Shown: positions 35,335 to 45,453, counted from the first letter of the stretch. The stretch: 64,000 nt of DNA from Actinomyces wuliandei (GCF_004010955.1 NZ_CP025227.1:930001-994000), one strand, 5' to 3'. Made by a program: numbers and translations. The notes: generated from the letters alone by a model not told the origin.

Positions 35335-36258
35335 ATGACTCGGCTCCGTCCAGCCTGCTTCATCTCCACCGGCTCGGTCCTGATCGACCTGCCCCTGCAC
35401 GTGGGGCGCTTCCCCGCGCCGGGAGGTGCGGTCACCGGAGTCTCCTCGGGGCCGATGGTGGGCGGCGGCTACACGGTCGTGTCTGCCGTGGCCCGCCAAG
35501 GGACGTTTGCCGCCCTGGCTGCCACCCTGGGGACCGGACCCAACTCCGCCCAGGTGCGTGAGTCCATGAGGATCGACGGCATCGAGCTCCTCGTCGAGGA
35601 GCTTGTCGGGGACATCGGTACCTGTACCACGCTGATCGAGCCCTCAGGACGACGTACCTACGTCACCACCGAGGGCGTCGAGGCGGAGCCGCAGCGGGAG
35701 GACCTGGAGCGCCTCGACCTGATGCGCGGGGACTGGGTCCACGCCACGGGCTACGACCTGGTGCACCCCAGCAGCCGTGCGGTCCTGGTGGACTGGCTCG
35801 TGGCCCTGCCCCCGGGGGTGGGCCTGGTCGTGGACCTCGGGCCGGTCCAGCCGGACATCCCTGACGAGGTGCTTCTTCCCCTGCTGCGCCGTACCTCCCT
35901 GCTGACCGGCAACCACCTGGAGATGACACGGTTGGCCGCCCGGATGGGAGCCATTGAGGAGATCCGAGAGGCCTGTCCGGACGCCCTCCTGGTGTGGCGT
36001 ACGGGGGGGAGCGGCTGCGTGCTGTGGCCGGTGGGGCAGGACCGCGCCGAGGTCCCCGGCTTCGCGCGTGACGTCGTGGACACGACAGGAGCGGGTGACA
36101 CCCACACGGGGGTCCTGGTCGTGGGTCTTATGGACGGGCTGGACCCGGTGGCTGCCGCCTACCGGGCGAACGCGGCGGCGGCGCTGGCGGTGGCACGCGT
36201 CGGCCCGGCACGAGCGCCACGACGCGAGGAGATCGACGCCCTGCTGCGCCAGGGCTGA
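35335..36258 (+). CDS. PfkB-family carbohydrate/nucleoside kinase
   Basis: A 307-residue ribokinase-fold kinase. The N-terminal substrate half begins FISTGSVLIDLPLHVGRFPAPGGAV and contains the GGGYTVVSAVARQG glycine motif, where PfkB enzymes usually have GGxxxN. The C-terminal signature is DVVDTTGAGDTHTGVLVVGL, with the catalytic Asp in GAGD near residue 254. TGNHLEMTRLAARM is the conserved N-x-x-E segment. The phosphorylated sugar or nucleoside is unknown. ATG 35335 follows GAGGTAG. Its place between rnj and ftsK breaks an otherwise conserved order and may be a lineage-specific insertion. Confidence 0.88.
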   Translation: MTRLRPACFISTGSVLIDLPLHVGRFPAPGGAVTGVSSGPMVGGGYTVVSAVARQGTFAALAATLGTGPNSAQVRESMRIDGIELLVEELVGDIGTCTTLIEPSGRRTYVTTEGVEAEPQREDLERLDLMRGDWVHATGYDLVHPSSRAVLVDWLVALPPGVGLVVDLGPVQPDIPDEVLLPLLRRTSLLTGNHLEMTRLAARMGAIEEIREACPDALLVWRTGGSGCVLWPVGQDRAEVPGFARDVVDTTGAGDTHTGVLVVGLMDGLDPVAAAYRANAAAALAVARVGPARAPRREEIDALLRQG

Positions 36259-36340
36259 CCCGTCACAGGCCTGCGTCGGGACGTGAGTGGTCGCACCGGG
36301 GACCGGCGGCGTGGCAGGCGGATACCCGGGCAGATTCCGA

Positions 36341-36346
36341 TAGTTT
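36341..36346 (+). promoter_or_regulatory. -10 hexamer TAGTTT for ftsK
   Basis: TAGTTT ends 9 nt before ATG 36356; leaderless or nearly so. Confidence 0.4.
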
Positions 36347-36355
36347 CTGGGCATC

Positions 36356-39300
36356 ATGGCCACTCGTCGAACCGTGAGCAGCTCCCGTTCCGCAGCGTCC
36401 TCCTCCGCGTCCCAGGGGCGGGGGGGGAGCCGGGGTGCCTCCGCTCCTGGTCCTGCCGGGACCGGGCGTGGTGGGCCTGTGGGCGGCCGCTACTGGAGCA
36501 CGGCCTGGGGCTTTGCGATCATCGGCCTGGCGGTGCTGCTGGGCCTGCGCGAGTGGTTCGGCGTGTCCGGGACCGCCGGCGGTGTGCTGCACCACGTCGC
36601 GGCTGGGCCTGTGGGGGTCCTGAGCCTGGTGGTGCCGCTGCTGCTGGCGGCTCTGGGCGTGGCCATGCTGCGCTCCTACCGGCTTGGAGCGGTCCATGCC
36701 AGGGTGGCGGTAGGCTGCCTGGGGCTCCTCGTGGCTGTCACCGGCATGATCCAGGTAGGCGCAGGGAACCCTCGTCTTGTCGACGGTATCGCCGGGCTGG
36801 AGGACGCTGGCGGGCTGCTCGGCTGGGTGGTGGGCTACCCCCTGGTCGTGCTGTTCTCCTCCGTCGGGGCCTTCCTGCTGTTTGTCCTCCTGACTGCCTT
36901 CTCCACCCTTGTCCTGTCGGGGACAACCGTGGCCGAGCTGCGCGAGCGTGCAGCCGCCTACCGTGAGCAGGACGCCGCGGACGGCGGCCCCGGGGCGAGG
37001 GCGGACTCGCTGGCCCGGCGCGCCCTGGGACGCGTCCGGGACGGCGCAGGACGCGGGCGTGGTGCCAGGGCAGGCGCCCGGGTGGTCGAGTCTGCCGAGA
37101 CTACGGTCCTGGACTCCTACGACGGTGATGAGGCCTTCCGCTCCGCCCTGGAGACAGAGGAGAAGGAGGCGGAGGAGAGAAGGGACCCGGGGGAGACGCC
37201 GGGGGAGACCAGGCAGCGCCCGCGCGGCAGCGGTCGCCGTCGGCGCTCGGTGGAGCACGGTCTCCAGCAGGGCGGTGGCCGTGGGGGGCGGCAGCAGGCA
37301 GGGGGGTCCACCTCGGTGCTGCCCGGACCCGACTCCCAGGCAGGCTCCTCCGCTCTTGACAGCGGCCCTGACGAGCCCGCAGGGACCCAGGTCCTTGCCG
37401 GGGCCGACGACGCGCTAGTGGGCTCGGGCACCTCGGCGACGACAGTCATGGACACCTCACCGCAGTCGGCTGCCCGGACAGGTGCAGGCCGGGGTAGCCG
37501 TGGGGGGCCTGCCTCTGCCCGCTCCGCGAGCCAGTCGGCTGCCCCGGACCCGGGCTCGCCCGACTTTGACGCCGTCACGGTCGAGACCCCCGAGGTCACG
37601 GGTGCCAGGGGGCAGGCCCTGGAGGACCTTGCCGACCAGATCGCCCTGGGCGCCATGGCGCTGCCTGACGGCTCCACCTACAGCCTGCCCCAGGAGGAGC
37701 TCCTGTCGGCCGGGCCGGGACACGCCACCCGTACGGAGGCCAATGACCGCATTGTCGAGGCCCTGAGCGCCGTCTTCGTTGAGTTCAACGTTGACGCCAC
37801 CGTGACCGGCTACACCAGAGGCCCTCAGGTCACCCGTTATGAGGTCCAGCGTGGTCGTGGGGTCAACGTCTCGCGTATCACTGGCCTGGAGAAGAACATT
37901 GCCTACGCGGTGGCCTCCGACGAGATCCGCCTGCTCACCCCGATCCCGGGCAAGAGCGCCATCGGTATCGAGATCCCCAACTCCGACCGTGAGATGGTCA
38001 ACCTCGGTGACGTCCTGCGCTCCTCGGCGGCCAGGAGGCAGTCCCACCCCCTGGTGGTGGGGCTGGGCAAGAACGTCGAGGGCGACTACGTGGTGACCAA
38101 CCTCGCCAAGACCCCCCATCTGCTGGTCGCCGGCCAGACGGGATCGGGAAAGTCCTCCTTCGTCAACTCCATGATCACCTCGATCATGATGCGTGCCACC
38201 CCTGAGGAGGTACGCATGGTGCTGGTGGACCCCAAGCGTGTGGAGCTGACGATCTACGAGGGCATTCCGCACCTCATCACCCCGATCATCACCTCCCCGA
38301 AGAAGGCGGCCGAGGCCCTGGAGTGGGTGGTACGGGAGATGGACACCCGCTACGACGACCTCGCCTCCTTCGGCTACAAGCACATCGACGACTTCAACAA
38401 GGCGGTGAGGGCCGGGGAGGTGCAGCCGCTGCCCGGCTCCCAGCGGGAGATCAGCGCCTACCCCTACCTGCTGGTCGTCGTCGACGAGCTGGCTGACCTC
38501 ATGATGACTGCTCCCAAGGACGTGGAGGCCTCCATCCAGCGCATCACCCAGCTGGCCCGGGCTGCGGGCATCCACCTCATCCTGGCCACGCAGCGCCCTG
38601 TGGCCCAGGTGGTCACCGGCCTCATCAAGTCCAACGTCCCCTCCCGGCTGGCTTTTGCCACGGCCTCCCAGCTGGACTCGCGCGTCATCCTGGACCAGAA
38701 CGGTGCCGAGACCCTGACCGGTCAGGGTGACGCCCTCTACCTGGGGCCCGGGGCCTCGGCGCCGGTACGTATCCAAGGGTCCTGGGTCACTGAGTCCGAG
38801 ATCCGTCAGGTCGTGGACCACGTCAAGGCTCAGCTGACACCCGAGTACCGCGAGGACGTCGTGGTCCCGGAGGCCCGCAAGCAGATCGACGAGGAGATCG
38901 GTGACGACATGGACCTGCTGCTGCAGGCCGCCGAGCTCATCGTCTCCAGCCAGTTCGGCTCGACGTCAATGCTGCAGCGCAAGCTGAGGGTGGGCTTCGC
39001 CAAGGCGGGACGACTCATGGACCTGCTGGAGTCGCGTGAGGTCGTCGGCCCCTCCGAGGGCTCCAAGGCCCGTGAGGTCCTGGTGGCCCCGGAGCAGCTG
39101 GAGGAGACCCTGGCGTGGATCAAGGGCGACGCCACGGCTCCCGGAGGCGGTGCCCGCTCACCGGGCAGTGCCGTGGAGGCTGTAGAGGCTGAGGAGGACG
39201 GGCAGGACGGGACGCGTAGCGTGGCGGAGGGCTCCGGGCAGGAGGCCTCCCAGGACGAGCCGGAGGCGGTCGGACGTGGAGGCGCCTCCTCCTCGCCCCG

Positions 39301-39424
39301 CCGCTACAGCACAGATCCTCTGAGGGCGGGCTCGGGTGCGCCTGAGGCGGAGCCGTGGGACGACTCCGCCGAGGGGGACTCTGAGGACGCCTGGTCCCTG
39401 ACCGGCCGGGGCCCTTCGTGGTAG
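36356..39424 (+). CDS. ftsK: DNA translocase FtsK
   Basis: A 1022-residue septal DNA pump that clears chromosomes and coordinates dimer resolution at division. The N-terminal membrane part has four segments between about residues 40 and 200. A low-complexity Gly/Arg/Ser linker follows (about 200-410). The motor starts near residue 460 ([19 protein letters not shown]). Walker A is [13 protein letters not shown] near residue 595 and Walker B is [12 protein letters not shown] near residue 705. [20 protein letters not shown] holds further motor contacts. The gamma winged helix, [26 protein letters not shown], is near residues 865-890. A roughly 100-residue acidic tail follows it, longer than usual. 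Confidence 0.95.
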   Translation: MATRRTVSSSRSAASSSASQGRGGSRGASAPGPAGTGRGGPVGGRYWSTAWGFAIIGLAVLLGLREWFGVSGTAGGVLHHVAAGPVGVLSLVVPLLLAALGVAMLRSYRLGAVHARVAVGCLGLLVAVTGMIQVGAGNPRLVDGIAGLEDAGGLLGWVVGYPLVVLFSSVGAFLLFVLLTAFSTLVLSGTTVAELRERAAAYREQDAADGGPGARADSLARRALGRVRDGAGRGRGARAGARVVESAETTVLDSYDGDEAFRSALETEEKEAEERRDPGETPGETRQRPRGSGRRRRSVEHGLQQGGGRGGRQQAGGSTSVLPGPDSQAGSSALDSGPDEPAGTQVLAGADDALVGSGTSATTVMDTSPQSAARTGAGRGSRGGPASARSASQSAAPDPGSPDFDAVTVETPEVTGARGQALEDLADQIALGAMALPDGSTYSLPQEELLSAGPGHATRTEANDRIVEALSAVFVEFNVDATVTGYTRGPQVTRYEVQRGRGVNVSRITGLEKNIAYAVASDEIRLLTPIPGKSAIGIEIPNSDREMVNLGDVLRSSAARRQSHPLVVGLGKNVEGDYVVTNLAKTPHLLVAGQTGSGKSSFVNSMITSIMMRATPEEVRMVLVDPKRVELTIYEGIPHLITPIITSPKKAAEALEWVVREMDTRYDDLASFGYKHIDDFNKAVRAGEVQPLPGSQREISAYPYLLVVVDELADLMMTAPKDVEASIQRITQLARAAGIHLILATQRPVAQVVTGLIKSNVPSRLAFATASQLDSRVILDQNGAETLTGQGDALYLGPGASAPVRIQGSWVTESEIRQVVDHVKAQLTPEYREDVVVPEARKQIDEEIGDDMDLLLQAAELIVSSQFGSTSMLQRKLRVGFAKAGRLMDLLESREVVGPSEGSKAREVLVAPEQLEETLAWIKGDATAPGGGARSPGSAVEAVEAEEDGQDGTRSVAEGSGQEASQDEPEAVGRGGASSSPRRYSTDPLRAGSGAPEAEPWDDSAEGDSEDAWSLTGRGPSW

Positions 39425-39602
39425 GAGGGCGCTGACCCGCGACAGAGGTGCCGACGGAGTGCCGACGAGTAGCCGCAGGTTCTGTCGGGTGCTGCGGCCG
39501 ATGCCCCGGCGGGCGCGGTGCTGGGCGCCCTGCAGCCTTGTGCCCCGTCCGTCCCGGACCGGGTGGCCGGGGCGTTCGGCCCCGTTGCGGAGTGAGGGAG
39601 GC

Positions 39603-39608
39603 TACGCT
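39603..39608 (+). promoter_or_regulatory. -10 hexamer TACGCT for pgsA, leaderless spacing
   Basis: TACGCT ends 7 nt before ATG 39616. Confidence 0.45.
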
Positions 39609-39615
39609 GTCCCTG

Positions 39616-40227
39616 ATGAGCGCAACCCCGGCCCCCGACCTGCCGTCTGAGCAGCCTCCCCTGCTTAACATCGCCAACGTCCTGACCGTCCTGCGACTAC
39701 TTCTTGTCCCGGTCTTTGTCTGGCTCATGCTGCTTCCGGGAGGCGCTGCGCGGGTGGCTGCCCTCGTGGTCTTCTGCGTCGCGGCCGTCACCGACCGTCT
39801 CGACGGACAGCTGGCCCGGTCCCGGAACCTGGTGACCAGCTTCGGGAAGCTGGCTGACCCGGTGGCGGACAAGGCACTGACGCTGTCGGCCTTCGTCCTT
39901 CTCAGCATTGACGGGACCCTGTGGTGGTGGGTGACCGCGCTGATCGTGATGCGAGAGCTGGGGATCACGGCGATGCGCTTCGTGATGCTGCGTCGCGCTG
40001 TCATGGCGGCGTCACGTGGCGGCAAGGTCAAGACGACCCTCCAGATGATCGGGCTGATCGGGCTGCTCGCTCCCTGGGGCCTGTTTCTGTCCGCCTCTGT
40101 CGCAGGTCTCCTGGTGCAGGTCTTCTATGGTGTTATTGCCGCCGCGCTGGTGGTCACGGTGGTCACCGGCCTGGACTACGTGCGCCAGGCGGTGGCTCTG
40201 TCCCGCGCGAGGGTGGTACAGGGGTGA
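39616..40227 (+). CDS. pgsA: CDP-diacylglycerol-glycerol-3-phosphate 3-phosphatidyltransferase
   Basis: A 203-residue integral membrane enzyme making phosphatidylglycerol phosphate. The CDP-alcohol phosphotransferase motif is seen as DRLDGQLARSRNLVTSFGKLADPVADK; the aspartates in TDRLDG and in GKLADPVAD bind the two metals. About five to six membrane segments follow the N-terminal INIANVLTVLRLLLVPVF-like helix. The length is normal. It begins a chain pgsA-cinA-clgR that is conserved in actinobacteria. Confidence 0.93.
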   Translation: MSATPAPDLPSEQPPLLNIANVLTVLRLLLVPVFVWLMLLPGGAARVAALVVFCVAAVTDRLDGQLARSRNLVTSFGKLADPVADKALTLSAFVLLSIDGTLWWWVTALIVMRELGITAMRFVMLRRAVMAASRGGKVKTTLQMIGLIGLLAPWGLFLSASVAGLLVQVFYGVIAAALVVTVVTGLDYVRQAVALSRARVVQG

Positions 40228-40234
40228 GTGGCGC

Positions 40235-40780
40235 ATGACTAAGCACGTGACTAGGGAGATGGCTGAGGAGGTGCGCCAGGCTGCGGAGCGCCTGCTGCAC
40301 GAGGCTGGTCGACGGCACCTGACCCTGGCGGTGGCGGAGTCCCTGACCGGAGGCATGGTGGCCTCGGCTCTTGCTGACGTGCCCGGTGCCTCTCGTGTGC
40401 TCGTCGGTGCCGTCGTGGCCTATGCCACGAGGGTCAAGCACCAGGTCCTTGGCGTCGACCCGGTGCGCCTGGCGGAGGTCGGCCCGGTGGACAGTGTTGT
40501 TGCCGAGCAGATGGCGGCAGGGGTGTCGCGTCTCATGGGTGCCGATCTTGGTGTGGCCACAACCGGTGTCGCCGGACCGGGCAGTGCTGACGGTCACGAG
40601 GCGGGCACGGTCTACCTCGCGGTAGTCTCCGGCCGGGGTGCGCGGCTCCAGGGGCTGCGCCTTCCGGGCGGGCGGACACAGGTGCGGTACGCGACGACGG
40701 TCAAGGCGCTTGAGATGGTGACGCAGCTCCTGACCTCTGGTGTGCCGGGTGAGGGCGGTCGGCAGACCGAGGGGGACTGA
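40235..40780 (+). CDS. cinA: CinA C-terminal domain protein (nicotinamide-nucleotide amidase)
   Basis: A 181-residue stand-alone CinA C-terminal domain, which deamidates nicotinamide mononucleotide to nicotinate mononucleotide in pyridine nucleotide recycling. Motifs are LTLAVAESLTGGMVASALADVPGAS, VGAVVAYATRVKHQVLGV, VATTGVAGPGSADGHEAGTVYLAV and RYATTVKALEMV. The N-terminal MoCF-like domain of full CinA is absent, as usual in actinobacteria. ATG 40235 lies 7 nt after the pgsA stop, so they are co-transcribed. Confidence 0.92.
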   Translation: MTKHVTREMAEEVRQAAERLLHEAGRRHLTLAVAESLTGGMVASALADVPGASRVLVGAVVAYATRVKHQVLGVDPVRLAEVGPVDSVVAEQMAAGVSRLMGADLGVATTGVAGPGSADGHEAGTVYLAVVSGRGARLQGLRLPGGRTQVRYATTVKALEMVTQLLTSGVPGEGGRQTEGD

Positions 40781-41081
40781 CCTGTCCGGGGGCGTGCGTC
40801 AGTGAGGGGCTGAGCCGCCCGTACCGTCCGTTCCCCGACCAACAGAGCTCTCCTGCGCGCATAGGTGCGCGACGGATGACAAGGGTGTGGCTAAGAGGTT
40901 TTTGAGATTGCTTTCAGGAAGGGCGGTGAAGATCGTCGTGACGTCTTCGGAGGCTGTGTCAACGAGGACGGGAATGAATCCACGACGCGAATGGTTGTGC
41001 CAGATGATGAACAACGTGACTCGCACCCGCACCACCCGTCCGCTCAGCAAGATGCCGATGCAGGGCGCGTCCACAACGGGC
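40781..41081. other. Intergenic stretch upstream of clgR
   Basis: About 300 nt. An inverted repeat CGCGCA-TAGG-TGCGCG lies at 40856-40871. The clgR frame is open through much of this stretch, but the residues are not family-like. No other gene is supported. Confidence 0.5.
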
Positions 41082-41087
41082 TATGCT
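41082..41087 (+). promoter_or_regulatory. -10 hexamer TATGCT for clgR, leaderless spacing
   Basis: TATGCT ends 6 nt before GTG 41094, which fixes a start close to the conserved N-terminus. Confidence 0.5.
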
Positions 41088-41093
41088 GCTGCC

Positions 41094-41414
41094 GTGGACA
41101 CGACCAAGCAAGATAATGTCCTCCTGCGCCGGGAGATTGGTGAGGTGCTCCGTTCGGTGCGTCAGCATCAGGGCCGTACCCTTCGAGAGGTCTCCAGTCA
41201 GGCACGTGTGTCCCTGGGCTACCTGTCTGAGGTGGAGAGGGGGCAGAAGGAGGCCTCCTCCGAGCTGCTGGCCTCGATCTGCCAGGCACTGGGGGCGCCG
41301 CTGTCCACGGTGCTGCGTGAGGTCTCTGACAGGATCGCCCTGACCGAGGGTGTCGTCATCCCTGACACTGTCCCTGACGAGCTGATCCGTCAGCAGAGTG
41401 CCTCTCTACACTGA
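41094..41414 (+). CDS. clgR: ClgR-type transcriptional regulator
   Basis: A 106-residue XRE-type HTH activator of clp protease and other stress genes in actinobacteria. The HTH is almost invariant: [63 protein letters not shown]. The C-terminus is short and, unlike mycobacterial ClgR, I do not see an obvious Ala-Ala degradation tag (ends QQSASLH). An upstream in-frame start at 40887 would add 69 non-conserved residues and is rejected. clpS at 4.4 kb is a conceivable regulon member. Confidence 0.92.
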   Translation: MDTTKQDNVLLRREIGEVLRSVRQHQGRTLREVSSQARVSLGYLSEVERGQKEASSELLASICQALGAPLSTVLREVSDRIALTEGVVIPDTVPDELIRQQSASLH

Positions 41415-41567
41415 CCTCCTCCCAGGTTCTTTCTCTCTGCCGCTGCGCGCGGCGGTGTGTCCCCGGGTCCTCGAGCCGCTGCTGGTGGCCCGGGGGCCTG
41501 CTCCTGTCTCCCGGAAGAGTCTGCACGGTCCGGCTGGCAGCGGGCGAGCCGGTGGTGGGAGGCTTGG

Positions 41568-41813
41568 GTGAGGTACTCGGAGTTCTGGGAGGCGGTGGAG
41601 GCTGTCTTCGGGTCCGGCTACGGCCGCTCCCTGGCTCAGGACCTGGTTCTGCCCGGCCTGGGGGCGACCTGCCTGGAGGCGCTGGCTGACGGCGTCGCTC
41701 CCCGGAGGGTGTGGCACGCCCTGTGCGACGAGACGCAGCGAAGTGACGCGGAGCGGTGGGTGCTGCGCGACGACTCCCGGCGACGGTCACGCTTGCCTGA
41801 CAAGACTCTGTGA
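41568..41813 (+). CDS. DUF3046 family protein
   Basis: An 81-residue small protein found just upstream of recA in many actinobacteria. It reads VRYSEFWEAVEAVFGSGYGRSLAQDLVL, then GATCLEALADGVAPRRVWHALCDE and DAERWVLRDD. GTG 41568 follows GGGAGG and gives the standard N-terminus; the frame remains open upstream but without similarity. Function unknown. Confidence 0.88.
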   Translation: MRYSEFWEAVEAVFGSGYGRSLAQDLVLPGLGATCLEALADGVAPRRVWHALCDETQRSDAERWVLRDDSRRRSRLPDKTL

Positions 41814-41860
41814 CGGACGCTCTGTGACACGCTGACACGCCGGTCCTGGTGGCCTCGCAG

Positions 41861-41876
41861 TCGAACACGTGTTCGG
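41861..41876 (+). promoter_or_regulatory. SOS box (LexA site) upstream of recA
   Basis: TCGAACACGTGTTCGG differs by one base from the palindromic actinobacterial LexA box TCGAAC-N4-GTTCGA. It is immediately followed by a TACTCT -10 candidate (41878-41883). The recA start lies 176 nt downstream, so the mRNA has a long leader. Confidence 0.85.
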
Positions 41877-42052
41877 TTACTCTTCTCCACAGACGACGCC
41901 GCTACCCCTCGGCTCCACAGGATGTCCAGAGGCAGTCTTACGTGTCAGTGGTCAGGCATACCGTCGTCCGTGAGCCCCGGAGAGGGGACCTCAGCAATGA
42001 CCAGCCACGCCCACCGCGGCTGAGAGCCGCCCGAGTACCCGAGGTAGAGCAC

Positions 42053-43348
42053 ATGCCTGCAGCCACCCAGACCCAGGACCGTTCCAAGGCCTTGGCCACC
42101 GCCCTCGCACAGATTGACAAGTCCTTCGGCAAGGGCTCCGTCATGCGCCTGGGTGACGACACACGCCCGCCGGTGTCCGTCATCCCCACCGGTTCGGTCG
42201 CCCTGGACGTGGCGCTGGGTGTGGGGGGGCTCCCCCGGGGCCGTATTATCGAGGTCTACGGACCGGAGTCCTCAGGGAAGACGACCGTGGCCCTCCACGC
42301 CGTGGCCAGCGCGCAGGCTGCTGGCGGCAACGCGGCCTTCATCGACGCCGAGCACGCCCTGGACCCGGTCTATGCCCAGGCCCTGGGGGTGGATATCGAC
42401 AACCTCCTGGTCTCTCAGCCTGACACTGGTGAGCAGGCCCTGGAGATCACCGACATGCTGGTGCGCTCGGGAGGACTGGACATTATCGTCATCGACTCCG
42501 TCGCCGCCCTGGTGCCCAAGGCGGAGATCGAGGGGGAGATGGGGGACTCCCACGTCGGCCTGCAGGCCCGGCTGATGAGCCAGGCGCTGCGCAAGATCAC
42601 CGGAGCGCTGTCCTCGACAGGCACCACGGCTATCTTTATCAACCAGTTGCGGGAGAAGATCGGCGTCTTCTTCGGTAACCCGGAGACCACGACGGGGGGG
42701 AAGGCGCTGAAGTTCTACTCCTCGGTGCGCCTGGACGTGCGCCGCACCCAGACCCTCAAGGACGGTGACCAGCCCGTGGGCAACCGGACCCGGGTCAAGG
42801 TCGTCAAGAACAAGATGGCCCCGCCCTTCAAGCAGGCTGAGTTCGACATCCTCTACGGCCAGGGGATCTCCCGGGAGGGAAGCCTGCTGGACCTGGGGGT
42901 CGAGCACGCGGTGGTGCGCAAGTCCGGTGCCTGGTTCACCTACGGGGAGGACCAGCTGGGCCAGGGCAAGGAGAACGCGCGCACCTTCCTCAAGGACAAC
43001 CCCCAGCTTGCTGCGGAGATCGAGGAGAAGATCCTGGCCGCCCTGGGGATTGGTGAGCCGGGGCGCCGGGCTCGTGAGGAGGCCGCCCAGGAGGAGGCGC
43101 AGGCCGCGCTGCAGGCTGCAGGTGGGGGTGCAACCGCCTCGCCGCAGGCTGACCCACCTGCTGAGACGCCCCGGGCGCGGGGGCGGGGTAGGAAGACCGC
43201 GCGGGAGCCCGGCGGCCGGGCCAAGGGGTCTGCCACCAGGGGTGGCGGCAGACAGGCCTCGGAGGCTGGGATGGCAGCCGCCAAGGCCACCACGGACCCC
43301 GCAGAGGCCGCAGAGACCATCTTTGGTGAGGACGCGGGCGGCTTCTGA
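42053..43348 (+). CDS. recA: Recombinase A
   Basis: A 431-residue strand-exchange ATPase and SOS coprotease. The N-terminus is [27 protein letters not shown]. Walker A is GPESSGKTT (about residues 70-78), Walker B is [22 protein letters not shown], loop L2 is [17 protein letters not shown], and [14 protein letters not shown] is conserved. The catalytic core ends near residue 335. It is followed by a roughly 95-residue Ala/Arg/Gly-rich tail, much longer than the acidic tail of typical RecA. ATG 42053 gives the standard N-terminus. The stop overlaps recX as TGATG. Confidence 0.96.
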   Translation: MPAATQTQDRSKALATALAQIDKSFGKGSVMRLGDDTRPPVSVIPTGSVALDVALGVGGLPRGRIIEVYGPESSGKTTVALHAVASAQAAGGNAAFIDAEHALDPVYAQALGVDIDNLLVSQPDTGEQALEITDMLVRSGGLDIIVIDSVAALVPKAEIEGEMGDSHVGLQARLMSQALRKITGALSSTGTTAIFINQLREKIGVFFGNPETTTGGKALKFYSSVRLDVRRTQTLKDGDQPVGNRTRVKVVKNKMAPPFKQAEFDILYGQGISREGSLLDLGVEHAVVRKSGAWFTYGEDQLGQGKENARTFLKDNPQLAAEIEEKILAALGIGEPGRRAREEAAQEEAQAALQAAGGGATASPQADPPAETPRARGRGRKTAREPGGRAKGSATRGGGRQASEAGMAAAKATTDPAEAAETIFGEDAGGF

Positions 43349-43866
43349 TGCCGTGGCTTGCTGCGGACCCCCGCGCTGAGGCGGTCGAGGCCGCCCGTGA
43401 CATCGTCCTGCGTCGCCTCGACCGCAGTGCGGTACCCCGGGCTGCCCTGGCCTCCCTGCTGGAGCGCAAGGGTGTGGACCCCTCGGTCGCCGCAGAGGTC
43501 CTGGACCGGCTGGAGGCGGCAGGAGTTGTCGACGACCAGGCCTACGCCGCCACCCTGGCCCGCACGCGGTTCGCAGAGAAAGGTGTGGCAAGGCGGGCCG
43601 TCGCTGAGGAGCTGCGACGCAAGGGCGTGGAGGAGGAGGCTGTCTCCTGCGCCCTGGAGCAGATCACCTCTGAGGACGAGGAGGCGGCAGCGCTGCGCCT
43701 GGCACGCAGACGTGCGGCCACCATGACCGCTCTTCCGGCCGCCGTGCGGCGGCGGCGCCTCAGCGCCTACCTGGGGCGCAAGGGGTACGGCCACGAGCTG
43801 ACCCTGCGCGCTGTGGCCCTGGCGGTGCCGGAGGCCGGGGACGAGTCTGCATACGAGTCCGCGTAG
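43348..43866 (+). CDS. recX: Regulatory protein RecX
   Basis: A 172-residue inhibitor of RecA filaments made of three-helix repeats. Visible segments are AARDIVLRRLDRSAVPRAALASLLERKGV, VVDDQAYAATLARTRFAEKGVARRAVAEELRRKGV, AALRLARRRAATM and RRRRLSAYLGRKGYGHELTLRAV. It is translationally coupled to recA by the TGATG overlap, so it shares the LexA-controlled promoter. Confidence 0.92.
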   Translation: MPWLAADPRAEAVEAARDIVLRRLDRSAVPRAALASLLERKGVDPSVAAEVLDRLEAAGVVDDQAYAATLARTRFAEKGVARRAVAEELRRKGVEEEAVSCALEQITSEDEEAAALRLARRRAATMTALPAAVRRRRLSAYLGRKGYGHELTLRAVALAVPEAGDESAYESA

Positions 43867-43883
43867 GGGCGCCCTGAGACGCA

Positions 43884-43926
43884 CTCGCCCCGGTGGCTCC
43901 CTTCCGTCAGGGGTCACCGGGGCGAG
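43884..43926. terminator. Bidirectional terminator between recX and the ABC operon
   Basis: A 12-bp perfect stem (43884-43895 with 43915-43926) with a 19-nt loop, in the gap between convergent units. There is no U-tract. Confidence 0.55.
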
Positions 43927-44001
43927 CTGCTTGCTGCCTCTGGCACCAGGACCGTGCCGGTGCCAGGGTGCTGGGTGGCTCGGCTGCCGACTGCTTCTCG
44001 A

Positions 44002-45444
44002 CTACTCCTCGTCCTCGTGCGTGGAGGTCTCGAAGAGCAGGTTCACCTGCTCGTTGTAGCCGGTGAGGGAGGAGGCCGGCACCCCGTTGGCCCACACGTC
44101 CTCCATCGCGGGCGTCATGATGGCGGTGACGTCGGAGCCAAAGTAGGTCAGGGGGAAGAAGAAGGTGGTCCCCTCCTCCACGTGCTTGGTGAAGGGCCGC
44201 GTGGGCAGGCCCGTCTCCTCGAACACGGCCACAGCCTTCTGGGTGGAGGAGGCGATCGCCGGGAAGACCACCCCCTGGGAGGCGATGATGTCCTGTGCCT
44301 CAGCGGTTCCCAGGAATGCCACCCACTTGGAGGCGGCCTCGATCTTCGTGGACTGCTTGACGATGGAGTCACCCAGCCCGTTGAGCAGGGAGGCGGAGGT
44401 GCCGTTGGGGCCCCTGGGCGTGGTGGTGATCCCGATGTTGACGTCCAGGCCCGCGAAGGTATTGAACATCCAGGCGCCGTGGATGGCCAGGGCAACCTTG
44501 CCCGAGCCGATCTGGACGTCGGTGCCCGTGGCGTCGGAGAAGGCGCCGTTGGGGTTCATGTACCCCTTGCGCACCAGGCCGAAGTACCAGTCGATGGTCT
44601 TCTGGAACTGGGGGTCGTCATAGCGGTAACGGGTGCCCCAGGTCTCCTGGTCGGTGTACATCCAGTCCCCCAGGGTGCCGGTGAAGGGGCTCCACTGGGT
44701 CTGGCCGTCAGAGCCCCCAGAGTCCTGGATACCGATGCCGTAGGTGGCGACGTGCTGGGGGTCGAAGCCCTCCTCGTCCCCGCGCACCCCGTTGCGGTCC
44801 ACGGTGAGCCTGGCCAGGATCTTCTCGAAGGTGCCCCCGTCCTCGGGGTTCCACTCCCAGGTTGCCAGGTCCTCCTCGGTGAGGCCGGCCTGGGCCACCA
44901 TGTCCTTGTTGTAGAAGACTGCCTCGGTGTCCCAGTCCTTAGGGCAGCCGTACTGGTGGCCGTCCTCACCCTTCCACAGGTCGATAAGGCCCTCCTGGAA
45001 GGCTGACTCGTCAACCTCGGCCCAGGCGGGCTGCTCCTCCAGGGGGACCAGGACGTCCAGGTCCGCAAGCTGAGCGAAGCGGGCGATGTGGTCGGTGAAG
45101 ACGTCCGGGGCGGTCCCCGCCAGGAGGCCCGCAGTCAGCTTGGTCCAGTAGTCGTCCCAGCCGAGCTGGGTGATACGCACCGTGATCCCGGTCTTCTCCT
45201 CGAAGACCTTCGCGCACTGCTGGTACCCGGGCAGCTGGCTGGCGTCCCAGAGCCAGTAGTCGATGGTGCTGGCGTCCCCGTCAGAGGACCTCTGGGCGCA
45301 GGCACCCAGGGTCAGAGCGGTAGTGGAGGCGGCTAGGGCTGACAGCGCGGTCCGTCTGGTCAGCAGGAGGGAGGAGGGCGCTGCAGCGGGGCCGGAGCCG
45401 TCAGTGCGTGCGAGGCCAGTGCGTCTGAAGAATGTGGGGGTCAT
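44002..45444 (-). CDS. ABC sugar transporter substrate-binding lipoprotein
   Basis: A 480-residue extracellular binding protein of the CUT1 type. The signal has a twin-arginine (LTRRTALSALAA) and a lipobox LGAC, so it is probably a Tat-exported lipoprotein. The mature part begins IDYWLWDASQLPGYQQCAKVFEEKTGITV and has WDTEAVFYNKDMV and KVALAIHGAWMF segments typical of the family. It is the last gene of the operon, 9 nt after the MalG-type permease. From the neighbouring alpha-galactosidase I infer alpha-galactosides (melibiose or raffinose type) as ligand. Confidence 0.9.
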   Translation of the reverse strand: MTPTFFRRTGLARTDGSGPAAAPSSLLLTRRTALSALAASTTALTLGACAQRSSDGDASTIDYWLWDASQLPGYQQCAKVFEEKTGITVRITQLGWDDYWTKLTAGLLAGTAPDVFTDHIARFAQLADLDVLVPLEEQPAWAEVDESAFQEGLIDLWKGEDGHQYGCPKDWDTEAVFYNKDMVAQAGLTEEDLATWEWNPEDGGTFEKILARLTVDRNGVRGDEEGFDPQHVATYGIGIQDSGGSDGQTQWSPFTGTLGDWMYTDQETWGTRYRYDDPQFQKTIDWYFGLVRKGYMNPNGAFSDATGTDVQIGSGKVALAIHGAWMFNTFAGLDVNIGITTTPRGPNGTSASLLNGLGDSIVKQSTKIEAASKWVAFLGTAEAQDIIASQGVVFPAIASSTQKAVAVFEETGLPTRPFTKHVEEGTTFFFPLTYFGSDVTAIMTPAMEDVWANGVPASSLTGYNEQVNLLFETSTHEDEE

Positions 45445-45453
45445 CGTTGTTCC

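Noticed and set aside
40887..41093. N-terminal extension of ClgR from an upstream in-frame start
   Set aside because: The added residues are not family-like, and a -10 hexamer six nt before GTG 41094 indicates the shorter protein.
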